From JBBDIP01 sp050260675 (lineage in GTDB: Bacteria > Bacillota > Sulfobacillia > Fermentithermobacillales > Fermentithermobacillaceae): a stretch of DNA of 64,000 nucleotides. The position numbers and the translations under genes are program-made. The notes below the pieces were generated by a model. That model was given only the letters and a program-made list of their open reading frames with translations. It was not told the DNA's origin and ran no database searches. Shown here in pieces: positions 57,541-64,000 of this stretch. The DNA is taken from contig JBLNCN010000005.1 of NCBI GenBank assembly GCA_050260675.1, positions 310,001 to 374,000 on the forward strand, in the 5' to 3' direction. Positions within the stretch are counted from its first letter, which is position 1, and every line of letters starts with the position of its first letter.

Positions 57541-59496
57541 TTATTGTCTCCCGGACGGCCCCGACGTATGACCCGGGGGCGCCCCCCTTGCGGACAGGAG
57601 TTCCAGATGCATAGCGTGAGACCAGGCAAGAGGCGACACGGACCTGTGCTCGCCAGTGACGCAGTCCAGTTGCTCGGGTAGAATTCCGCTCTCTCCCGCG
57701 ACCTCAGAGAACCACCGAAGGTGCTCTCCGAACTCCTCCTTGGACAACTCTCCCAGCCTGCGACCCGCAAGTGCGCGCCAGGCGGTACAGACCGGCCACG
57801 GGTTGCCGGGCAGCCCGCCCGCGCCCTCTGGGCGGAAGTACCAGTCGCCCGTATACCTGGCGTAGCCCGGCACCCTTTTCCCCGGAAGGAGAACACCTAG
57901 GGCGCTGCTGACCCGCCGCCAGGTGCTAACGCTCCTCCGGCGCAAAGTATCCCCCAGCGAGCCTGAGTCCCGTTCTTCAAGGAGCGGCGCCGGCAAGATC
58001 AACGGTATGAGAAAAAGGCTTGCATCCGGAGTCCAATCGGCCTTTGGATCGCAGTCTTCCGGATGTCCGCATAGCAGGCCCCGGCAGAAGCCGGATTCCT
58101 CTGAAGACAGGCGGAGTACCAGTCCTTCCAACAGGAGCCGCGCAGCGGACAGGAACTCTTCCCGGTCGTCGGCGGCCGACAGGTCCCCCGCTATCTCGGC
58201 CGCCGCAAACAGCGCCCCGGCACACGCTGCCTGAGTGAAGGAGAAGATCCCCCTTCGCTCTTCCCACAGGTCGAACGAAGGGCGCACAAGCTTCCCCCCA
58301 TCAGTGGTGTAGGAGGAAAGAAACCTGGCCGCCCTTCGCACAAACGGACGGTAGACGGCCTCCAGACCGGCGAGATCCCCTGTGAGCAGCCTGTAGTCTC
58401 CGGCAAGGATAAGAGACAACGCGGTCTCGTCCTCCTGCACCGGCAGACTGCCAGCTTCAAGGTTCCACGGATGCCAGCCCGATCCGCGGGTCCCGTCCAC
58501 GCGGTGGCGCTGCCAGAAGAATCCCCGCGAGTCTATGGACTTTGAGCAGAAGCGCAAGTAGCGCTCCGCGTACTCGTGCAGCCCCACACGGAGCAGGGCT
58601 CCCACGCACATGGCGGCGTCCCTGTGCCATACATACCTATAGTGGTCGCGGTAGTCCCCCTGGATATCGGTGTCGCAGGACGCCACGATGCCGCCTCCCC
58701 TGTCGGCGTGGGAGACCACCGTCATAACCGATACCCGCTGCTCATCATCCAGCCCCCTCCAGCGCCTCTCCGACCGGAGCTTAACCGCCTCCGGGTAGCC
58801 GGCTTCATTCAAGCGCCGGTCCGCTTCCTCCCTTGTCCTGCCGAAAGATGTGAGGAAGTTCGCCCGAAAGAACGCGGCGCTTTCACAACGAAGGGCAGCG
58901 GCGCTCTCGATAAGGCCGTGGTCCACCGCCTGCCCGTGGATGATGCCCGTTTCGAGCGACACGTGCACGCCGCCGTCCCTCACCTTGGACACCACAGCGC
59001 TGGCGACCGCCTCGTTTGACGGGCCGGCATTTCCCGTGAATTGGATGGCAACCCAGCAGCCGCCCTTATAGTGGTAAAGCCTCTCTGCCTCCCGGTCCCA
59101 GGCGGCGCTTTCGCCAACAGTGTTTTCGTCCAGCGCCAACGCCGAAAGCGAATAGAGGGAGAGCGGTCCCTCACCGTCAGGGCACTCTACCTCCACGGTG
59201 CGGGCCCACACCGGAGCGAAGGGATCCACGGTGTCGGTGACGATCACCGCTACACCGTGCTCCCTGTTTTCCGCGCGCCAGGCGAAAGACATTCCTCCGC
59301 AATAGGCGCCGCTTACATCCCACCCGCGCCCGCCTACGGGCAAAAGCGTCCCGCCTCTCCAGAGGAGCAACCTGCACTCGCGGCCTTCCTGTATATGGTT
59401 TCTGAGGCCGACTTTTGGCCAGAACATCTCCCGCAGCCGGAGGTCTCCGTCAAAACCCAAAGCCAGAGACCCGTTCCCAAGGAATGCCCTCCGCAT
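57541..59496 (-). CDS. GH15-family glucoamylase-like alpha-glucosidase
   Basis: A 651-residue protein: N-terminal beta-sandwich (about 1-260; GNGSLALGFDGDLRLREMFWP) and an (alpha/alpha)6 barrel with YRYVWHRDAAMCVGALL, QEDETALSLILAGDY, PSFDLWEERRG (general acid Glu region) and ILPEQLD near the general base. GH15 enzymes release glucose from alpha-1,4 (and 1,6) glucans, or trehalose in some branches. There is no signal peptide, so it acts in the cytoplasm on glycogen-like polymer. ATG 59496 is chosen by its ribosome-binding site; GTG 59505 is the alternative. Confidence 0.88.
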   Translation of the reverse strand: MRRAFLGNGSLALGFDGDLRLREMFWPKVGLRNHIQEGRECRLLLWRGGTLLPVGGRGWDVSGAYCGGMSFAWRAENREHGVAVIVTDTVDPFAPVWARTVEVECPDGEGPLSLYSLSALALDENTVGESAAWDREAERLYHYKGGCWVAIQFTGNAGPSNEAVASAVVSKVRDGGVHVSLETGIIHGQAVDHGLIESAAALRCESAAFFRANFLTSFGRTREEADRRLNEAGYPEAVKLRSERRWRGLDDEQRVSVMTVVSHADRGGGIVASCDTDIQGDYRDHYRYVWHRDAAMCVGALLRVGLHEYAERYLRFCSKSIDSRGFFWQRHRVDGTRGSGWHPWNLEAGSLPVQEDETALSLILAGDYRLLTGDLAGLEAVYRPFVRRAARFLSSYTTDGGKLVRPSFDLWEERRGIFSFTQAACAGALFAAAEIAGDLSAADDREEFLSAARLLLEGLVLRLSSEESGFCRGLLCGHPEDCDPKADWTPDASLFLIPLILPAPLLEERDSGSLGDTLRRRSVSTWRRVSSALGVLLPGKRVPGYARYTGDWYFRPEGAGGLPGNPWPVCTAWRALAGRRLGELSKEEFGEHLRWFSEVAGESGILPEQLDCVTGEHRSVSPLAWSHAMHLELLSARGAPPGHTSGPSGRQ

Positions 59497-59573
59497 AGGC
59501 GGCACCGCCCCAAAACAGAATAGACCACGAGGTACTCCTCATATCATGTGCGACTCCGGGAGGAATCCTACTC

Positions 59574-60524
59574 GTGCTCTGGTTCTATGCGTTGGTTGTT
59601 GCTGCAGTGGCTCTTGCCATCTGGTTCTACCGGGAGCGGCTTAAGGTCCGGCCGCGCGCCGGCGCAAGAGAGCGCACGCTCACAGAAACCTCGGCGGAGA
59701 TCGGAGCGCCTCCCGAGGCTGTGGACCCCGAAAAGGCGCTCCTATCCGACCGGTTGGCCGGTGTCGAGAGGCCCCGCGCGTCTTTGCCGCTTGATGCGGG
59801 CCACCGGAGTGAGGCCGAAAACCAGGATGAGGGCTCTCTGGGGGGCAAGGAACTGCGCAAGGCCAACCTCTCGAAAGAGGTGGAGGTTGACTGGGAAGCC
59901 GCAGACCTCATAAAGACCCAGCCCGGAGCCTATGCCTGGCCTCGGGACTTCATTGACGAGCCGTCCAAAGGCTTCTTGCGCAAGACTGGCGAGACGGACG
60001 CGCTCAAAGAATCTTCCACCGGACGAAATGAGGCGAAACAGGCCGGCCAACGCCAATTCCGCGAAGGCGACTACGTCCTGCCTGACAGGTACGGTAAGGA
60101 AAGGCTCGTGCTCATGGCCAGGGACCCGCGGTGGCTCTACGCCTACTGGGAAGTGGCAAGCGATCGCTATCAGGAGCTGCGGTCCCGGAGACTCGAAGAG
60201 TGGGGTCTCTCCAAACCCGTCCTGCGCCTCTACGACCTCTCCGAAGAGTCTCCTTCCCACCGGGTCGTCGACGTGGAGCTCAGGGATGATGCTGAGAACT
60301 GGTACGTAAGGTTGAACCGTCCGCGGCACCGGCTCGTGGCTGAGATTGGGCGCATCTTCCCCGACGGCTTCGTCCCGCTCCTGCGATCCAACGAAGTCCT
60401 GCTTCCTCCCGACTCGCCCTCAATGGAGATCTCTGAGGAATGGGCGCCTGTAGATTGGGAGGGAAAGTACGGAAGGTTTGCAGGCGCGGTCGGAGTGAGC
60501 TCCCCCGGAGTCTGGGGGCGCTGA
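59574..60524 (+). CDS. DUF4912 membrane-anchored protein
   Basis: A 316-residue protein: one N-terminal membrane helix (MLWFYALVVAAVALAIWFYR), a long charged linker (about 25-170), then the DUF4912 domain (LVLMARDPRWLYAYWEVA, VLRLYDLSE, WYVRLNRPRHRLVAEIG). DUF4912 proteins are repeatedly found with GH57 branching enzymes, as here: the next gene starts 1 base later. The domain may bind glucan or the enzyme; this is inference. GTG 59574 follows GGAGG. It is divergent from the GH15 gene, with 77 bases between starts. Confidence 0.8.
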   Translation: MLWFYALVVAAVALAIWFYRERLKVRPRAGARERTLTETSAEIGAPPEAVDPEKALLSDRLAGVERPRASLPLDAGHRSEAENQDEGSLGGKELRKANLSKEVEVDWEAADLIKTQPGAYAWPRDFIDEPSKGFLRKTGETDALKESSTGRNEAKQAGQRQFREGDYVLPDRYGKERLVLMARDPRWLYAYWEVASDRYQELRSRRLEEWGLSKPVLRLYDLSEESPSHRVVDVELRDDAENWYVRLNRPRHRLVAEIGRIFPDGFVPLLRSNEVLLPPDSPSMEISEEWAPVDWEGKYGRFAGAVGVSSPGVWGR

Positions 60525-60525
60525 C

Positions 60526-62124
60526 ATGAAGGAGAAAAACGGCTTTCTGGCGGTAGTCCTTCACGCACACCTTCCGTATGTGAAGCATCCGGACCTGGAG
60601 GACTCCCTGCAGGAGAGGTGGCTTTTCCAGGCCCTGACGGAGTGCTACATCCCGCTCCTCCAGGCCTTTGGCCGGTTGGTGGCAGACCAGGTTCCGTTCC
60701 GGGTCACCGTCTCCCTGTCGCCGCCTCTCCTGGAAATGCTAGCCGACCCGCTCCTCAGGCAGCGTTATAAGCGATATCTGGAAACGCTCCTGGAACTCGG
60801 CGAAAAAGAGATTGCCCGAACAGCGCCGGATCAGGTGATGAACCGCTTGGCGCGCATCTACACCGAGCGGCTACGCGAAACCCAGCGCCTCTACACCGAG
60901 GTCTACCGCGAAGACTTGGCCGGCGCCTGGGAAGACCTCTCGCGAGCCGGAGCAGTGGAACTCATCACCTCCGCGGCAACTCACGGCTACCTGCCTCTGC
61001 TCCTTTCCGACAGGGCCATCGGAGCGCAGGTGCGCACGGGCCTCGCAGCCTTCAGGCGCCACTTCGGTTCGGGTCCCAAGGGGTTCTGGCTGCCCGAGTG
61101 CGCCTATTGTCCGGAAGTGGAGCATTACCTTCGGGAAGGCAATGTGAACTACTTCATCCTTGAGACCCACGGGATACTGCTGGCGAGACCTCGACCCAAG
61201 TTCGGCTTCCACGCGCCGATCGTGACGCCAATGCGGCTCGCGGCGTTCGGCAGAGACCCGGATTGCTCCAAACAGGTGTGGAGCGCTGATGAAGGCTACC
61301 CGGGAGACGGAGCGTACCGCGAGTTCTACCGCGATATCGGCTACGAGCTGCCCGCGTCCTACCTCGGGAAGGCCTTGCCCTCCGGGGAGAAAGCCCCCAC
61401 CGGGTTCAAGTACCATAGGGTTACCGACAGGCGCAGCGACTTCAAGGAACCCTACAACCCGGCCGAGGCGCAATGGAAAGCGGCTGAACACGCCGCCAAC
61501 TTCCTTTTCTGGCGAGAACGGGAGGCTGAGCACTATCGAGCGGTGAACGGGCGTCCGCCCATCATGGTGGCTCCCTACGACGCCGAGCTCTTCGGTCACT
61601 GGTGGTACGAGGGTCCCGTTTTCTTGGAAAACCTCTTCAGGTTCGCAGCAGCGGGCAGCGGCGTCGCGACGATAACGCCTTCCGACTACCTGACCCTTTA
61701 TCCGGTGAACCAGGTAGCCGAACCTGCGGGGTCCAGCTGGGGCTACAAGGGGTACAACGAGGTGTGGCTCGAAGGCTCAAACGATTGGGTCTACCGCCAT
61801 CTCCACGTCTGCCAGGACCGGCTGGCTGACGCCATGGCCAGACACCGTGAAGCCCGCGGCCTTTCGCTGAGGGCTCTCAACCAGGCAGCAAGGGAGCTCC
61901 TCCTTGCCCAGGCTTCAGACTGGCCCTTCATCATGAAAACCGGGAGTGTTCCCGAGTACGCGAAGTCGCGCTTCACGAGCCACATTGGAAGGTTTTCCGA
62001 GCTAATAGCCCAGGTTGATGAGGGCTCTGTCGACCCGGTTCTCCTGGGACTGCTGGAGGAGACGGACGGGATCTTCGCCGATTCCGACCTTCGGACATCG
62101 TGGTTGGAAGCGGGAGCCGTTTAG
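60526..62124 (+). CDS. GH57-family 1,4-alpha-glucan branching enzyme (DUF1957)
   Basis: A 532-residue enzyme. AVVLHAHLPYVKHPD is the N-terminal GH57 signature, SAATHGYLPLL the second region, GFWLPECAYCP contains the nucleophile Glu, and APYDAELFGHWWYEG the acid/base Asp. The C-terminal DUF1957 domain is present. Such enzymes form alpha-1,6 branches in glycogen. ATG 60526 follows the DUF4912 stop. No glgA/glgC genes are in the window, so synthesis genes must lie elsewhere. Confidence 0.92.
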   Translation: MKEKNGFLAVVLHAHLPYVKHPDLEDSLQERWLFQALTECYIPLLQAFGRLVADQVPFRVTVSLSPPLLEMLADPLLRQRYKRYLETLLELGEKEIARTAPDQVMNRLARIYTERLRETQRLYTEVYREDLAGAWEDLSRAGAVELITSAATHGYLPLLLSDRAIGAQVRTGLAAFRRHFGSGPKGFWLPECAYCPEVEHYLREGNVNYFILETHGILLARPRPKFGFHAPIVTPMRLAAFGRDPDCSKQVWSADEGYPGDGAYREFYRDIGYELPASYLGKALPSGEKAPTGFKYHRVTDRRSDFKEPYNPAEAQWKAAEHAANFLFWREREAEHYRAVNGRPPIMVAPYDAELFGHWWYEGPVFLENLFRFAAAGSGVATITPSDYLTLYPVNQVAEPAGSSWGYKGYNEVWLEGSNDWVYRHLHVCQDRLADAMARHREARGLSLRALNQAARELLLAQASDWPFIMKTGSVPEYAKSRFTSHIGRFSELIAQVDEGSVDPVLLGLLEETDGIFADSDLRTSWLEAGAV

Positions 62125-62136
62125 GGAGGATTGGTT

Positions 62137-62889
62137 TTGGTGTCGGACCGCGACGGGCAAGAGAGGTCCCAGAACCTCAAGGAACTTGGCGTCCAAAAAG
62201 TGCCGGACCACAAGAGCAACATCTTCTGTCTGCCCATCATCGGACAGATAGAAGGCCACATTGTCCTGCCCTCGCAGAACAAGACCACCAAGTACGAGCA
62301 CGTAATCCCCCAACTGGTGGCGGTGGAGGAGAACCCCGAGGTCACGGCCCTTCTCATCCTTCTGAACACTGTGGGCGGCGACGTCGAGGCGGGCCTGGCC
62401 ATCGCTGAGCTGATAAAGAGCTTGTCCAAACCCACGGTGTCGCTCGTCCTGGGGGGCGGGCATAGCATCGGCGTGCCAATCGCTGTGGCCGCCCGGTACT
62501 CGTTCATCACCGACTCCGCCACCATGACGATACACCCGATTAGGCTGGCCGGAACCGTGTTGGGAGTTCCCCAAACCTATGAATACCTTGAGAAAATGCA
62601 GGACCGCGTCATCAGGTTCGTTACCGCCAACTCCGACATCACCGAGGAGCGCTTCAGGGAGCTCATGTTCAGGACCGGCGAGCTGGCGCGGGACATCGGC
62701 ACCGTCCTCGTGGGCAAAGAGGCAGTCGACGCAGGCCTTATCGACGGCGTCGGGGGTCTCGCGCAGGCTGTGGGCAAGCTCAGGGAGATGTGCATGCAAC
62801 AAGGGCTAAGCGACTGCTACTCCGGCGGACCGAAAGAAACTACTGAGCCCAAAGAAGATCCCGGCAAGCCGCCTCCGGAGGAGGGCTAG
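62137..62889 (+). CDS. tepA: ClpP-like translocation-enhancing protein TepA
   Basis: A 250-residue ClpP-fold protein. LNTVGGDVEAGLAIAELI and GGGHSIGVPIAVAARY (Ser in the ClpP nucleophile position) and MTIHPIRLAGTVLG (His) match TepA/YmfB, an ATP-independent cytoplasmic protease linked to secretion of some proteins in Bacillus. The C-terminal tail is Pro/Glu-rich. TTG 62137 follows GGGAGGA by 6 bases. It directly precedes ylzJ, the conserved pair. Confidence 0.9.
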   Translation: MVSDRDGQERSQNLKELGVQKVPDHKSNIFCLPIIGQIEGHIVLPSQNKTTKYEHVIPQLVAVEENPEVTALLILLNTVGGDVEAGLAIAELIKSLSKPTVSLVLGGGHSIGVPIAVAARYSFITDSATMTIHPIRLAGTVLGVPQTYEYLEKMQDRVIRFVTANSDITEERFRELMFRTGELARDIGTVLVGKEAVDAGLIDGVGGLAQAVGKLREMCMQQGLSDCYSGGPKETTEPKEDPGKPPPEEG

Positions 62890-62892
62890 GCG

Positions 62893-63117
62893 TTGGTACT
62901 CTACTCCATCTATCCACCGGAAGTAGTCTTGGGGCAGGTGGAAAACCCCGAGCCCCGGTTCTTCACAGTCGAACTGGACGGCAGAACGCTCGTCCTCGAG
63001 ATGAAAGACGGAAGGGCCCAGATCGTCCGCCTGCTCTCAACTAATCCCCGAGACTACCTGGACTCCAGGTGGCAGCCCGGGCAGGCTTTGGGTTTCGGCC
63101 CGCACCCTGAAACTTAG
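62893..63117 (+). CDS. ylzJ: YlzJ-like protein
   Basis: A 74-residue protein of the YlzJ family: YSIYPPEVVLGQVENPEPR then IVRLLSTNPRDYLDSRWQPG. No function is known; it is nearly always next to tepA, as here, 3 bases after it. TTG start. Confidence 0.85.
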   Translation: MVLYSIYPPEVVLGQVENPEPRFFTVELDGRTLVLEMKDGRAQIVRLLSTNPRDYLDSRWQPGQALGFGPHPET

Positions 63118-63175
63118 TTTCTCCTCGTGCGTAATAGGGTGACGTAAGGAGTAACTGAGCGGAGGGCGAACACAA

Positions 63176-63358
63176 ATGAGGCTCGGATGCCTTGGCATAA
63201 TCCTTCTTGCGGTTGGCGGATTGTTCCTCATCTTTGGACTCGTCGGAGGAGTTCTCGGGATCGGTTTCGGGATCTTGGGCGGAATAGTCCACGCCGTGTT
63301 CTCCATTATCGGCGGCATATTCTCCGCTATCGGCGGCATCTTCCGGTCCATATTCTAG
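63176..63358 (+). CDS. Small Gly/Ile-rich membrane protein
   Basis: A 60-residue, very hydrophobic protein (MRLGCLGIILLAVGGLFLIF, then GGVLGIGFGILGGIVHAVF and repeats of IGGIFSAIGGIFRSIF). It has repeated Ile-Gly-Gly-Ile-Phe units, which could span or coat the membrane. ATG follows GGAGGG with an 8-9-base spacer. No family is recognised; the sequence is of low complexity but the start signal supports a real gene. Confidence 0.55.
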   Translation: MRLGCLGIILLAVGGLFLIFGLVGGVLGIGFGILGGIVHAVFSIIGGIFSAIGGIFRSIF

Positions 63359-63404
63359 TTGATTCCAATCCACCTAGGATCACGGTGCGAGGGCGCGCGG
63401 CAGT

Positions 63405-63978
63405 CTAGAAATCTGCCCTGTCGGGCAGACGGAGCGACGCGAGGTGGCTGACGTCATTCAGCCGGGACAACGTGAACGGGCCGCCGCCCTGGGCCGAAGT
63501 GCCGTAGCCTCCCGTCTCCAGGATGCTTATGGAGGCTGTATCCAGGCGGATTTGCCAGAAGTGCTGGAGGCCCGCGCCGATAGCCCGGAGGATTACGGTC
63601 TTTAGGGTCAGGCGATGGGACACCAGGATGACGTCTGTCACTTCGAGCAGGGGCACCAGCGAAAGGACGCCGCTCCAAGCGGCGTCCTGCACTTCACCGA
63701 GCGTCTGGCCTCCCGGAAACCTTACGGTGTGGGGAAACTTCACCCATGAATCGTACAGGCCCGGGTCGCGCGCTTCCGCCAAAGACAGCGAGAGCCCGGT
63801 CCACGACCCGACGTTGATGTCGGTGAACCTTTGATCCACGTGCACGTCGAAATCCCCGTGAAACCCTTCGCGCGTCAGGCATTGAGCCACTATCCGGGCG
63901 GTCTCGGCAGCGCGCGCCAAGGGACTGCAGTAGACCGGGGGCGGTCCTGCCGTGGCGGACCAGAAAGAGCTTGCCCAT
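63405..63978 (-). pseudogene. Broken histidine phosphatase (phosphoglycerate-mutase family)
   Basis: The start MGKLFLVRHGRTA (from 63978) carries the catalytic RHG motif but runs out of frame after about 13 codons. In a second frame PVYCSPLARAAETARIVAQ, GSWTGLSLSLAEA and VILVSHRLTLKTVILRA follow to the stop at 63405. Between them the family normally has about 40 residues (the N...R.QG..D..LT..G segment), which are missing. So a deletion plus frameshift has joined the two parts. Either a pseudogene or an assembly error; the rest of the gene is well kept, which favours a recent event. Confidence 0.7.
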
Positions 63979-64000
63979 GGGCCCATCATGCCACGGTTCT

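Noticed and set aside
57516..57896. N-terminal extension of the CBM25 protein
   Set aside because: It lies almost wholly inside the GH15 gene in another frame; GTG 57515 has a strong ribosome-binding site.

Overview
The window looks like chromosome of an endospore-forming, GC-rich member of the Bacillota (Clostridia/Limnochordia-like). The evidence is an alpha/beta SASP gene, the SASP germination protease gpr, spoVM, ylbJ, a FapR-controlled fatty-acid operon, ylxM-ffh, ylqD, remA, ylzJ-tepA, and the def/fmt-priA-rsmB-rlmN-stp-stk-rsgA-rpe-spoVM-rpmB order that is classic for Firmicutes. One gene of a mainly actinobacterial family (mIHF) sits beside gmk-rpoZ. The genus cannot be given from sequence alone. 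No rRNA, tRNA, CRISPR array, insertion sequence or phage was seen.

Layout. 1-4.4 kb is an accessory stretch: a cut-off C39/BtrH-like gene, an unknown membrane-anchored protein, an S41 peptidase lipoprotein, and about 0.9 kb of decayed DNA with a radical-SAM remnant. 4.4-10.4 kb is a compact tad (type IVc pilus) operon on the minus strand (cpaB, tadZ, tadA, tadB, tadC, flp, tadE-like, tadG-like). Several of its genes overlap by four bases, and it is preceded by a promoter and a long, probably structured leader. 10.5-13 kb holds an SLH surface protein and a TPR membrane protein, converging. 13.1-24 kb is the ribosome/SRP/cell-envelope cluster (thrC, rbgA, lepB, rplS, trmD, ylqD, khpA, rpsP, ffh, ylxM, ftsY, smc). 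A divergent HTH gene with a degenerate S24 domain separates it from 24.7-33 kb, the FapR regulon (rnc, fabF, acpP, fabG, fabD, degV, fabH, plsX, fapR) plus rpmF-yceD. 33-39.5 kb carries a Lon-like S16 protease, ylbJ, a coiled-coil protein, coaD, a YdcZ transporter, gpr, a creatininase-fold hydrolase and a SASP. 39.8-44.3 kb has recG, a fakA-like kinase gene, asp23 and rpmB. 44.4-57 kb runs spoVM, rpe, rsgA, stk, stp, rlmN, rsmB, a zinc peptidase, a def-fmt fusion, a helicase-dead priA, rpoZ, gmk, remA and mihF. 57.2-62.1 kb is an alpha-glucan module (CBM25 protein, GH15 glucoamylase, DUF4912, GH57 branching enzyme). 62.1-64 kb has tepA, ylzJ, a tiny membrane protein and a broken histidine phosphatase.

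How they work together. Most genes serve translation, protein export, lipid synthesis and sporulation. The strongest oddities are the single-chain Def-Fmt protein (one polypeptide that should both formylate initiator Met-tRNA and deformylate nascent chains), a PriA that keeps its zinc cysteines but has lost Walker A and other helicase motifs, a substituted S24-type regulator facing smc across a palindrome, loss of rimM from its usual place, and a structured leader in front of the tad operon.
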